Positions 54,037 through 64,000 of a DNA stretch of 64,000 nucleotides are shown piece after piece. Position numbers and translations under genes: made by a program. The notes below the pieces were generated by a model, which saw nothing but the letters and a program-made list of their open reading frames with translations, searched no databases and was not told where the DNA came from. This DNA comes from Reticulitermes speratus. Taxonomy: Eukaryota; Arthropoda; Insecta; Blattodea; Rhinotermitidae. Position 1 is the first letter of the stretch. Each line of letters opens with the position of its first letter. Location of the stretch: assembly GCA_021186555.1 (NCBI GenBank), contig JAJKFL010000005.1, forward strand, positions 46,681,635 through 46,745,634. The letters are read 5' to 3'.

Positions 54037-54330
54037 TTTTTTTTTGTGGAGAAGGGCCCCGCAGCAGAAGCTACGGACGCACCGCAACCTTGAGGCTTAT
54101 TGTGCAACACTTGTGATGAAGATGAATAGAAAGGTGATCAATTTTTCATTTTTCCAAGTAATGGAGCAACGGTAGAATTAAATTGACAGGGGAAAACCGA
54201 AGTACTCGGGGGGAAAACCTGTCCCAGTGCCACTTTGTCCACCACAAATCCCGAATGGAATGACCAGGGATCGAAAACGGGTCTTCGTGGTGGGAGGCCG
54301 GCGACTAACCGCCTGAGCCATGGCACGGCC
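54037..54330 (-). mobile_element. tRNA-derived SINE family A
   Basis: Minus-strand copy with TGAGCCATGGCACGGCC at its head end, box B complement GGGATCGAAAACGGG (degenerate), GTGCCACTTTGTCCACCACA and a 5' poly(T). Imperfect flanks GGCGCATT and CGGTGCATT look like a target duplication. Confidence 0.78.
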
Positions 54331-54614
54331 TATCGGTGCATTGTTGCAGATAACAGTGACGCCGATAACCACAGGACAGGAGACTCTTTGAGGCCCAGAG
54401 GCGGTCATTACGCTGTGCAGAACAGAAAGAAACTCGGCACTCGTTGGCAATGCAGCACCGAATGTCAAGTGGTCCAGTCCGTTGCCTAATTACTACACAG
54501 ACTGAACTGCACTGTCCGCCTCAATCATTAAGTATTGACCATTTCTAATTAAATCCATACAACAGAGTCAGAAGCTAACAGTCGCTCAGCTAGTCAATAA
54601 TGTATCCGTTTTTA

Positions 54615-54715
54615 AGCTTGTTCGTAAAATTGCGAAAAGTGACCATCAGCTTCGCCGTGTTTTTCTGTCCGTCAGTCTGGCCGCAAGAAACTCGGCTCCC
54701 ACCCTGGGTTCGATT
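54615..54715 (+). repeat. Dispersed repeat family E, truncated copy 4
   Basis: Only the first ~100 bp of the family is recognisable (GCGAAAAGTGACCATCAGCT, CTGTCCGTC, AACTCGGCTCCCA). It is followed by CATA/CACA microsatellite sequence (54757-54800). Confidence 0.5.
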
Positions 54716-55741
54716 TGCAATTGAACTCTCTGTATATACGAGTATTATGCACATGCATACATACATACGTGCATACATACATACATACACACACACATAC
54801 AAACCAGAGCGGAAGGACGGACGGACTGAAAAGGTTTATGTGTATGAAATCACTTGCTGCAGATTTCACATAAACACAAAGCAGCATGGACACAGGTTCG
54901 TGTTGTTGACAGCAACGTTCTACATTCATAACCACGAGGTGTCTGCATCGAATCTCGTCCACTAGACCGTTTACAAAAACTGAGGGTTTCCGTCGTTTTA
55001 CCGAGTCCCTCCAGGCAAAAGACGGTATGCTGTCCCAGTACGCCACGACCTCTTCCTTCCAACGCCCTCAAATAGATGATTTATCGCTCGCCACGTCATT
55101 CGACGCCATACTCCTACAGTCTCCAATAAGGACAGTTTCGCCCAGCAGACAACAGAACAAAGGCAATAAGAGACTACAGACATTCCTGCTGTTTATGCAG
55201 GGCTCGAAGGACGTGGGCGCAGTGTCGTCGGAGCCTGGTTATTGCAAACGACATAGCTGCTAATGAATGGCTGGGGGAACACCACTTTTAACTATGCTAT
55301 ATAAGCTAATGTTGGCCTCAATTCTAGCACTGGTTCACTGCTTCAAGCGCTGTTAAGCTGCACTATGACTATTGAATCAGAGTGCAAGAACCTCCCCATT
55401 TCAAATACCCTACAGCAAGATGGAGAAACAAAGACACAAGCTGCGTCAGACATGTTATATTGAGGTCGTAGAAATGAGTCCCATGAATGGTGGAAATGAT
55501 GGCATTTTAGTCGTTGTCTTTAATTTATATTTGCCTCCTATAATCTGATCCCATATTGCCTATGTGATCCAGCACAAAGCGCTTGTCACTAATGAGGGTT
55601 GACAGTACGAACATGTGTGTGTGTGTGTGTGTGAACACAATGCCTAGACGACCGGACGGAGTACAGCAACATAACCTACAAGCAGAAGTATCAGTTTTTC
55701 GCCTGGTATATGGTTTATTTCGTTACCAATATTGACATATA

Positions 55742-56000
55742 GGTAAAGCAATCCCTGTAGACGCCTGGACAGACCCTAAGGGTTCCAGGAGGTTGCGGCT
55801 GTCAGAGTTCAAGACAATCGGCACATGAAAGTGGTAAGGTTGTCAGCCCTATGCACGAAATAATTCAGGTACTCATGTCTGTTATATGCTGAGTCGAACC
55901 CAGGGCCGGAAGGATGTCAATGACACCATCGGGAATCGAACCCACGACCTTCCGGCTAGTACCGCACTGCCTCAAGCAACAGCGCCACCGCGTGCCCCGA
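55742..56000 (-). mobile_element. tRNA-derived SINE family B
   Basis: Minus copy: the right end is GCGCCACCGCGTGCCCCG, with box B complement GGGAATCGAACCCACGACCT. The body includes GACAATCGGCACATGAAAGT, and the left end GTAAAGCAATCCCTGTAG matches the family 3' end. Confidence 0.8.
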
Positions 56001-57119
56001 TATGGACATATATAACAGCTAAATCTTAAAACTACACGCAAATAATACCGCCCACGTTAAGGAAAGCTGGAACCTCTGTGAAGTCGAAAGATGAGTTATC
56101 TCTTGCTGTCCAATACGATAACGTCACAACGTACATTATCCGGATAATAACTCCGCAGTCTTAATTTATTTAGCATCAACGACAAAAAGCAATTATTTTT
56201 TCAAGGCTAAATACAATTTAGCCTTTAACCTCAAAATATTAACGTTTCAAAAATTACTCATTTATTATTGTTTTTAAAAGTTATAGTATTAAACACAGGT
56301 GTGCGAAAGTATAAAACAGGGAAAATCGATTTGATTGAAATTGTCAATTTACTTACGATTTTTAGAGTCAATGTGACGGTTATTGTCTCGTAAGGAACCT
56401 GGCAGTCATACGTACTGTCTGGGTTAAGTTTAAATAACTCAGAAGTTTTAACCCCAGAACCCATTCTTGCATTGTTTTTGGTCCCAGAATAACCGATATT
56501 TATCCTGAACATCATTAGCTAAATTAACTTCATAATAGATGCCATGTGTCCTCCATGAGGTACGACACAAAGGTTTAAATTATTCATATCAGCTTCACCT
56601 GTTAAGGGTCACAGTAAGGTAAGGTAAGCTACGTTAACATTTGGAATCATGGTTAAATAATTAGAGGCAGCTCTAGACACGCTGTGGGAACTACGAGTTC
56701 AGCCATCCACTTTACCTCTGCCACTGTCGCGTAGCACATCAAAGACAGCGGTGGTCTCACTTGGCTTGACTGTGTAAAAAAGTTTAAAGTTCTGTGGAGT
56801 AATAAATTTGTAAGCGGTTAACGAACACGTGCATTAAACAGCGCGCAGTACCTATACAGACAATTTACAAAATCTCGGCTTTCAAGTTCAGAAAAATGTT
56901 ATCCTTTATTACACAAGAATTTTTACAAACAGATATCGGCCCGTTATTTGAAGGGGCGATTTAGAATGCATGTGCCTTATCCACCCTGATTTGACTCAAT
57001 GGAAATTGTGCTTGTGACGTCACACACAAAAGAAGCTCTATTATAACCATGGAATTCCAGTAACCACGAAAACCGTGGCGTGACACAATAAGCACAGTAC
57101 TACGGTAACCATAAAAAAT

Positions 57120-57240
57120 AAGGTTAAGAGTTCTCCACAAGGTGCGATCTAGTGCTTCCTCTTTCAATTTCCAATTTCCTCTCTTTTCCTTAAGGTCATC
57201 CAGCAGCTGCTTACGTCTTCTCATATCATAATATATCATA
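57120..57240 (-). pseudogene. LINE-type tail remnant, third family
   Basis: Minus frame: RRRKQLLDDLKEKRGNWKL then KEEALDRTLWRT. I recognise this as a recurrent transposon tail in blattodean sequence data (memory only). It is truncated on both sides. Confidence 0.6.
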
Positions 57241-57828
57241 TTATGTTAAGGGAAATACGGAATAAAATTCGGACAGTCGGGCCGGGATTTGAAGCCCCCG
57301 ACCTCTCGAATACGAAATAATAATTTTAGACACTCAACCAAGACGTTTAGTTGTAGCCCAAATTATTGTTAGTATCATTGCGAATTAGACGGTTTCATGT
57401 TTTATTCAAGCACGGTGTTACAGTAAAACACTTGTGCGAAACGACCATCTAAATTTTCAAACAGCACTCACCATGATCAGAAAGGGCTCCTCTTCCGACT
57501 TAGGAGACATGTCCCTGTAGCCCATCCATCAAGAACCAGCCCCTGCAAGAGAACAGTCCCTATCAGTCACAAAGCATCCGTGTAATTCGGCAGCCAAAGC
57601 AGTTTGCACAGAACACACACCACGTCCAAAGAGCTGATCCGTTCCCAGCTTGTGTTAATACAGGGTTATTCAGAATGATTGTCGGGGTTTTAACAACTTG
57701 TCATACACAATACACTTGAGATAGGAGTATATAGTTGCACCGATGGATCAAGAAATTTTTAGTCTTTTTTTGTGATGTGTGGTGTGCAGTAGTTATGCAT
57801 TTCTCCGCTTGGAGCGCAGTTTACTAAG

Positions 57829-58027
57829 ATGGCGGCGAACGGCAGTGAGAAGGCGTTTTGTGTGCTTACATTTCATGAATGTCGGTCAGTTACAATTGTC
57901 CAGCGGCAATTCCGCACCAAATTCGGGAAACAACCACCATCTGACAGTTCCATTCGAAGGTAGTATGCACAGTTTCAAGAGACAGGGTGCGTGTGTAAAA
58001 GGAAAAGCACTGGTAGGCCGTCCAGAA
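57829..58027 (+). pseudogene. Transposase N-terminal helix-turn-helix fragment
   Basis: From the ATG: MAANGSEKAFCVLTF, SVTIVQRQFRTKFGK, PPSDSSIRR, then TAG at 57961 where relatives have Trp. The frame continues YAQFQETGCVCKRKSTGRPS. Probably the DNA-binding region of the family at 51 kb. Confidence 0.72.
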
Positions 58028-58029
58028 AA

Positions 58030-58101
58030 AGTTTGGAACGAACTCGATTATCGTGTTGATGTTTGTAGAATCACAAAGGGTGCACATATAGAGCACCTGT
58101 A
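58030..58101 (+). pseudogene. Transposase C-terminal end
   Basis: KVWNELDYRVDVCRITKGAH then IEHL-stop, parallel to DYRVDVCRVTQGAHIEGL at 51.4 kb. It is in a different frame from the N-terminal fragment, so the internal deletion junction lies at about 58025. Confidence 0.75.
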
Positions 58102-58356
58102 AGGTATGTCACAAAAACTTGGAGTGTTATTCTATTAAATAAAAAAAATACATATACTCCTATCTCAAGTGTATTGTGTATGACAAGTTGTTAAAACCCC
58201 GACAATCATTTTGAATAACCCTGTATTCTAAACTACGTACCGTAAATTTCACATTGTTGACACCGTGCATCTTCGTCATATTAAATTAAGTTTAAACCAA
58301 CCGATGCACACTAAAACCACTCTTTAAGTAGCTTTATTATAAAATTGTTAAAATTG

Positions 58357-58400
58357 TACCCCTACACGTGTTTCGATCCTAGGATCATCGTCAGGGGGTT
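58357..58400 (-). ncRNA. Hammerhead-ribozyme-like motif
   Basis: On minus: CTGACGA (58394-58388; position 7 is variable in hammerheads), extra T, stem II GATCC/GGATC, GAAA, CACGTGTA, then stem I CCCC with GGGG. A third independent stem I/II combination. Confidence 0.5.
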
Positions 58401-58499
58401 TCTTGTTAAAAGCTACAGTAATTTGATCTCTTTGGCGGCAGAGTTTCTATTCATTATTGAGCTTCAAAATACACAATACCGAACATCATACGCCACAAA

Positions 58500-58775
58500 T
58501 TACTAAAGCCATGGAGCGGAGTCTTTCTTAAGAGGCTAACAGTTGCTCAGCTAGTCAAAATTTCCTAGTATTTTACGAAATTTGAAAGCTCATTTTCGCG
58601 TTCACAATATACACATTGGGGATCTATCCTGAGCCAAACTAAAACCCCCAAACATGTTGCTTCAAAACCCATTTTAATATTATTCTCTCACGCTTAGGTA
58701 TTCAAAGCAAATTATTTCCTTCAAGATTGCCCATCAAAGCACTTTATAGTTTTTTTTCGTCCTATGTCTGCTACA
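58500..58775 (-). pseudogene. LINE-type tail remnant continuous with repeat G
   Basis: On minus it keeps GGCTCAGGATAGATCC, GAGCTTTCAAATTTCG, TTTTGACTAGCTGAGC and AGACTCCGCTCCATGG, matching the tail end at 47 kb. Coding frames are destroyed. Confidence 0.5.
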
Positions 58776-59010
58776 TACTTAACATTATAAAGCTTAGCGG
58801 TTAATTTACTTACCACCAAGTTTAACATTCAAAAATTCTACGTGGTGCTCACATTGCGTTCATGTGTTTTGTATGAATCTCAGAACAAAGAGCGACTTTT
58901 GCCTTATACAACATTAACAGATTGGTTTTGTACAACCGAGGTGGAGAGTGTTTACTGCGCGGTACGCACTGAGTCCTTATATAAAACAGACACGTTTCGT
59001 CTTTAAATGG
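58775..59010 (-). repeat. Dispersed repeat G, copy 2 (uninterrupted)
   Basis: On minus: TTAAAGACGAAACGTGTCTG, CAGTAAACACTCTCCACCTC, CAATCTGTTAATGTTGTATA, then GTAGAATTTTTGAATGTTAA without an insert. It continues into the LINE-type tail at 58500-58775, so G may be upstream sequence of that LINE. Confidence 0.7.
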
Positions 59011-61484
59011 TTAATCCACCTCATCCTCCTTGACTTGTTGACAAGGTTTTATTTATTCACATATTATTTCCGACATTTTCCTGTACACTACTATAACGCT
59101 CAGGGAAATTGCATGTGAAATGGGAAATTAGCTACTAGAAATTTCCCTGAAGATTGTCGAGGTTCACCGAAACATATTGGCAAGTGCTTGTGAATAAAAA
59201 GTTTTGAAACCCCTATTTTTGCACACTTCATGACATCCGTTTCAATAATGTTTGTATCGTGAATAGAGGAATATATTGTATCTTCAAGATTTCAGGACAT
59301 ATTATGAGGTACAAAACTACATATTGCATTTTGGCCAGTACCGTAGTTTTTATACAAGACAGCAACAACATTACAACGTTACTCCCTTGTATCATTATTG
59401 CCTTGCACATAAGCCTATGCACGAAGTTAACATTGACACAAGCGATGATTTATATGACAGTATATTATTTGAAAATCTAAATTAATTAAGCAAACTGCGT
59501 AGCTTTCAGCACAAAAGTTTCACTGCAGAGAGTAATTCACTTATCCAATACACTGTTTGCGTCCATCACTTCAGAAGTAGGGACAATTGAATATAGAGAG
59601 ATCATACAAATAACCAACTCTTAAAATGAATCATCAGGAAGTACGTATAACGTTTTCTGTACGTAATCTGTAACCCTCAGAGAGTTCCCTCACATCGAAA
59701 TATAACACACGTATACACACCGAGAACACTGGGACTTCCTTACAACTAGAAAGTGAATTGACAGGCAGGAACACAGAGACAACGTAGTCACATGTAATTC
59801 AGTTACAAGTACAAAGCTAATTGCACTAACTGAAAGTATGCACCGCGAAGTCACAATGAATAACCCTCAGCCTTTTGTCTGGCAACAACCCTAGAGGCTA
59901 CAAACGCACCACCAGAACAACAGAGCAGAGGGGATAAAATCAAGTACTTTCCAGAAACATTCACAGAGTGTATTTTCCTATCGAGAAGCCGCACTGTCTA
60001 ACGGATCTATTACTCTACTATAATTTTTATTTTATTCTGTGAAGATCTTCCTAGGTAAGCAGTATATATTCTGTGTATATTAAATCTGTCAGATGTAACC
60101 TCACATATTAGCACAACTGTCATATATATGTGAGTGTCGACTTATAAAAACAAATATATCATACACAAGTTGTAGATTATCTGCACCAAATTTCACTTGT
60201 CTAGACCGAATAATTTTACTATTTATGGTCCCCAGACGAATAACGACAGAAACTTTTCGCACGAGTACTTTGTTATCTTACATTATGCAAAACTATTACA
60301 ATAAAAACTCTGCATATTCTTGCAAGATGTTTACAACCCACTACCTCAGGACCCTAAAATGTGTGTCGGGCCCGCCTTCCATATTTTGGTTCCCGCAGTG
60401 TTACAATCAGATTACACAATTTTTTAAAAACCTGGGAGCCATCTCAAGAAATTAGGCACTAGAAGGAGTGACATGAAGCAAGTTCTATATTGATGACCAA
60501 AAAATATCAGGTGCCATGGTAGAAAATTTAGTCGCTCGGGCGACCTGGCCCCAGAATTGTTGCACCCCTGCTTGTAGTTATAAAATATATAATAATTATA
60601 CCACGTCGGTTCAAATAAGCACCGAAATCCATCGGATAGGGCGCTGAGTGGTTCCCAAAATCAGTATGGATGCTATGGAATACAGAACAACTAATGCCCC
60701 TTCCGGGATTCCAATACAGAAATTCTGAGCGCATTGCCACTCACTTTGCTGAATGAGGCATTCCAGCTAATGTTCGACGTTGATAAAGCATCTTTAAATA
60801 AAATAAAGAAGAAAGGAATGAATCATTTATAAGCAGCAAGTAGAGCCAGGACAACAAAACACTGGAGTGAAACTCGTGTTAACTTGCGCGTTTAAAGGAC
60901 GTGCTTTAACGAGACAAGACGCACAAAATTATATATGGTGCTGTCACCCAGGCAGTACGTTTGTTTGGACCAGAAAACAAATTTAATTAAAACATCACAC
61001 AAGGTTTAACTGCAAACTTGAGGAAATTTTAATTCGTGACGGAGTTTTCCGAAATAGCATTCTGCCCTCGTTAGGTTAGGTTTCGTCGATAATTCTCGAT
61101 ATCTTTAATGAGAAGTCTCTAGATCAACAACAGAAGAAAATGTTGTTGCGTCTTATTCACAAAAAATACTCGCATCTTCGCGTAAATAAATTCATGAATT
61201 AATTAACAATAATATTATTAATATTACATACATTCCATTTTGTTTATTATAGCTCTGCTCTTGTATTAATTTCTTTTTGTCTGCTTTACTTATGGTGTCT
61301 TCGTAACACCATGAGGTTGCTAAGTCACCAGGTACATAAAAAATTAAATTACTATTATTATTATTATCGAAATTTTAGAGATTTTAAACTGTTTCATGTT
61401 GAATTAAACCGTCGCAACTGTCCTTCCGCTAGATGCACTTCCGCTGCTAATGCCATCAGTAGGATACTTGTATATTGAATGGTA
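59011..61484. other. Intergenic, no gene seen
   Basis: AT-rich. Holds CTGAAGATTGTCG..CCGAAACATATTGG at 59142, a very degenerate hammerhead-like match, and a minus-strand tRNA-like GGGATTCCAATAC at about 60707. Confidence 0.45.
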
Positions 61485-61820
61485 GGTCTGTTTTGTTTAG
61501 TGACTTGTTATTGGTGTAAATATTGAACTGGACGGTGTAGTTGGTCACTGCGACATTTTTATATCAAGTTATTGTGTTCTGTCAGGTATTGGATTTGGTC
61601 TGTTTTGTTTAGTGACTTGTTATTGGTGTAAATATTGAACTGGACGGTGTAGTTGGTCACTGCGACATTTTTATATCAAGTTATTGTGTTCTGTCAGGTA
61701 TTGGATTTGGTCTGTTTTGTTTAGTGACTTGTTATTGGTGTAAATATTGAACTGGACGGTGTAGTTGGTCACTGCGACATTTTTATATCAAGTTATTGTG
61801 TTCTGTCAGGTACTGGATTT
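61485..61820. repeat. 112-bp tandem triplication
   Basis: Three units starting GGTCTGTTTTGTTTAGTGAC at 61485, 61597 and 61709 are almost identical, ending CTGTCAGGTATTGGATTT (last unit TACTGG). Followed by TG/TTTTG-rich sequence and a GAATTGAAATGAATTGAATT end, perhaps the 3' end of a retroelement. Confidence 0.93.
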
Positions 61821-62439
61821 GTGCCTAAGTACTTCTTTTATATTGTTTTACTGCATATTTGTTTTGTTTTGTGTCTTTAGTGTTTTGTCTTGTGTATTTG
61901 TACTGTTTTGTGTTTTATTTGTGCTTTTGTGCTGGCTTTGTAATTGGCACTTATGTTGTTAAGTCTGCACGTTAATAAATACCAATTGAATTGAAATGAA
62001 TTGAATTACTGATGTATGAAATAGGGAAGATAAATACACGTACATATTTTCAGCGGAAACCTGAAATAAATGAAACACGTGTGAGAATTATACGTGGAAC
62101 TGGACCTGATTTTTTATAAGGAAAAGTGATGGACTTGATAAAAATACTAATTTCTATTGGCGGCTTCCTGTTAAAGTCTGGAAGGACTCATCACGCTCAA
62201 AAAATGACCGTCTTGATTAGTCGACAAACTATTAGCTTCTCAAGCATTGGTTCTAGCGAAGCCGCCAAAAGAAGTCCCACGGATCGACCCCTTCCAGCGT
62301 AATTCCATGCAGTCGTCTAGCCGTGATGTTTATACGAATTTTGGTAGTGATTACCATACGATAACCTCCCATATCAATAAGCGCTTTGGGATGGTTTACA
62401 CATGGCACGAGTGGCAGAAAAAAGAAGAAACGGCACAAG

Positions 62440-62552
62440 TAGGGAAGACCCAAGATTCGCCCACAAAACTCACATGGACTGACCTGGAATCGAACACTCG
62501 TCTCTGCCGTGATAGGTGGAGGCTAACCACCTGAGCTACGGCAAGACCAGTA
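62440..62552 (-). mobile_element. SINE family A-related tRNA-like head fragment
   Basis: On minus: CTTGCCGTAGCTCAGGTGGT, TTAGCCTCCACC, box B TGTTCGATTCCAGG, then GTCAGTCCATGTGAG as in family A. Only the first ~110 bp is recognisable. Confidence 0.6.
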
Positions 62553-62905
62553 CTTGCTATTACATGATAACATACATACCGATGTAAGTGTAAGTTTCAG
62601 CCTTTTACGTGTACGAACTGGTGGAAATATTTTTAAGTCTCTCTTTTCAGAATTTGTTTTTGAACTGTTCCCCCCCCCCCCTCCGCGGTTTAGAGATGAA
62701 ACGGTCAGGTAGAGTTTACTGCAAGTGGACCGTGCAGTGCTGGCGTCTGCAAAACCGAATATCATGAATTAACAATGTCAACAGGAAACGTACAGCCAGC
62801 AGCGCCACGTTTTATGCCCCATTTCTCCGAATAACTCGCTTGCTTATTTACGCCTCCCATGACGCTAATCTGTTTGCATCACAGAAATTTGTTTTTGACT
62901 TTGCA

Positions 62906-62907
<2 letters not shown>

Positions 62908-62947
<40 letters not shown>
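62908..62947. repeat. (AAT)n microsatellite
   Basis: About 13 AAT units; the SINE at 62948-63223 inserted at its end and AATAATAATAAT resumes after it. Confidence 0.93.
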
Positions 62948-62948
<1 letters not shown>

Positions 62949-63223
62949 TTTCACCCTAGAACAGGCCATGAAGTCCCAGAGGGGGAGTAGAGGTATAGCT
63001 CTACTCTTTCTTTAACCTCGGCGCCAGATGGGGGTGGGTGATCAACGCCACGCTTCGGCCGCTTTACCCCCGGGAATGACCCGGTACCCATTGTATAGGA
63101 GGCAGGGTAGGCCCCAGGGCTGTTCTGGACGGGTGCTGAAAATCTCGCCTCCACCGGGATTCGATCCCAGGACCGCCCAGCTCGTAGCGAGTCGCTATAC
63201 CGACTGAGCTATCCCGGCCCACA
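62948..63223 (-). mobile_element. tRNA-derived SINE family D inserted in an AAT microsatellite
   Basis: The minus-strand head is GGCCGGGATAGCTCAGTCGG with box B GGGATCGAATCCCGG. The body has CTGGGGCCTACCCTGCCTCC and the tail AGAGCTATACCTCTACTCCC. AATAATAATA lies directly on both sides, so the target was the AAT array at 62908-62947. Confidence 0.8.
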
Positions 63224-64000
63224 ATAATAATAATACCAAACCGAATCTATAGGGGAAATGGAGGTAAATCTCCACACATTAATCTCGGCACTATGTTGAG
63301 ATGGTTTGCTTTACATTGTGACCACTTTACAAGGGGAAAAACACTTTTCTTCGGATGCTAACCCTGAGGATTGACAGTACATTTCTCCGAAACGTCGGTA
63401 GCTCTTTACAAGCCGACCACCTTAACAGACCAGAAAATTTTGATGTTCATTAACGCCGCTGTGAAAAATTAAAATTTCTCAAAACCCGCATTCTTATACG
63501 GGTGGTTAGGGGAACTTAGGAGACGGTATGAATACTGCAAAAGAAAAAGCAACCAGTCCGTACCGGGAATCAATACTGTCGTACGATCGGTAGCAAAACA
63601 CTTTACTGGCTGGGCTATCGACGCCATTGTTGTGGTTAATTTGTTATTTACGTGCCATTGGCATGTCAGAATTGCCAATACTGTAAAACTACGAATAAGA
63701 GGAGGATGCGATGGGCGAGAAAAGTAGCACGCGTGGGGCGAAAATAAAACGTATACAGAATCGTGGTTAATGTGGATCCAACTTTTGAGACACGTCTGGT
63801 ATACTGATAACACTGTACAGGGCTGTCACCCTGGCACTGGAATCCATTCATTAATAAACTGAGCTAACCCTACTAATAAACACGGAATGTGGCAGAGAGT
63901 TGTGGACCGCATGGTTGCTCCGAACTTATAAGTAGAACGTAAAGTTTCAGTGTGATAAGCAAAACTCAAGGAAGTAAAAAATAAGTATGTTTTTCTTCAG

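Larger units (their letters stand above)
53216..57119. other. Intergenic with scattered repeats
   Basis: Besides the SINEs and family E fragment, 54757-54800 is a CATA/CACA microsatellite. A minus-strand region at 54850-55250 has overlapping 60-120 aa frames with no known domain. Confidence 0.4.
57661..58223 (+). mobile_element. Tc1/mariner-type internal deletion derivative with TA duplication
   Basis: Terminal inverted repeats of about 72 bp (57661-57732 and 58152-58223) start CAGGGTTATTCAGAATGATT. TA lies at 57659-57660 and 58224-58225. The inside keeps only the first and last parts of a transposase. Confidence 0.85.

Noticed and set aside
54590-55183. Possible gene from overlapping minus-strand frames
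   Set aside because: Frames conflict, no domain or splice sites fit together, and part is microsatellite and repeat E.

Overview
The window looks like repeat-dense intergenic DNA from a large insect genome. It is AT-rich, has intron-split coding sequence with GT..AG splice sites, many tRNA-derived SINEs with target-site duplications, LINE 3' tails, mariner/Tc1, hAT and pogo/Tigger remnants, microsatellites and a minisatellite. Several repeat families (SINE heads, LINE tails of the GHVARMGE...RPLGRPRRRWED type, mariner tails) resemble ones I associate with cockroaches and termites. That placement (Blattodea, possibly Periplaneta-like) is from memory and was not tested.

Only one host gene can be supported: a five-exon plus-strand gene at 5989-11723. 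Its exon phases join exactly into a 671-residue reading frame. It encodes a signal peptide, a somatomedin-B-like cysteine cluster, two copies of a cysteine-rich module and a seven-helix secretin/Methuselah-like receptor domain. Its introns hold a SINE, a degenerate 27-bp minisatellite and a dispersed repeat.

The rest is mobile-element debris. Region 1-5.5 kb has SINEs and LINE tails. Region 11.7-29 kb has MITE-like repeats, SINEs, an ACT microsatellite, a long palindrome at 22.8-23.1 kb, and two head-to-tail hAT-type MITEs at 27.9-28.6 kb sharing one target duplication. Region 30-41 kb has SINEs, LINE tails and a 28-unit 35-bp minisatellite at 37.66-38.64 kb next to an inverted-repeat element. 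Region 41-64 kb has a fold-back mariner derivative, two Tc1/mariner-type deletion derivatives, a Tigger fragment, pyrimidine-rich and A/C-rich tracts, a 112-bp triplication and more SINEs.

The most unusual non-coding signal is a recurring hammerhead-ribozyme-like motif (CTGANGA, hairpin, GAAAC..GTA). Its stem I and stem II bases change together between copies. In three places it occurs as a divergent inverted pair, which would fit Penelope-like or retrozyme-type elements. No bacterial features, CRISPR arrays or operons are present, and most long open frames are chance or transposon-derived.
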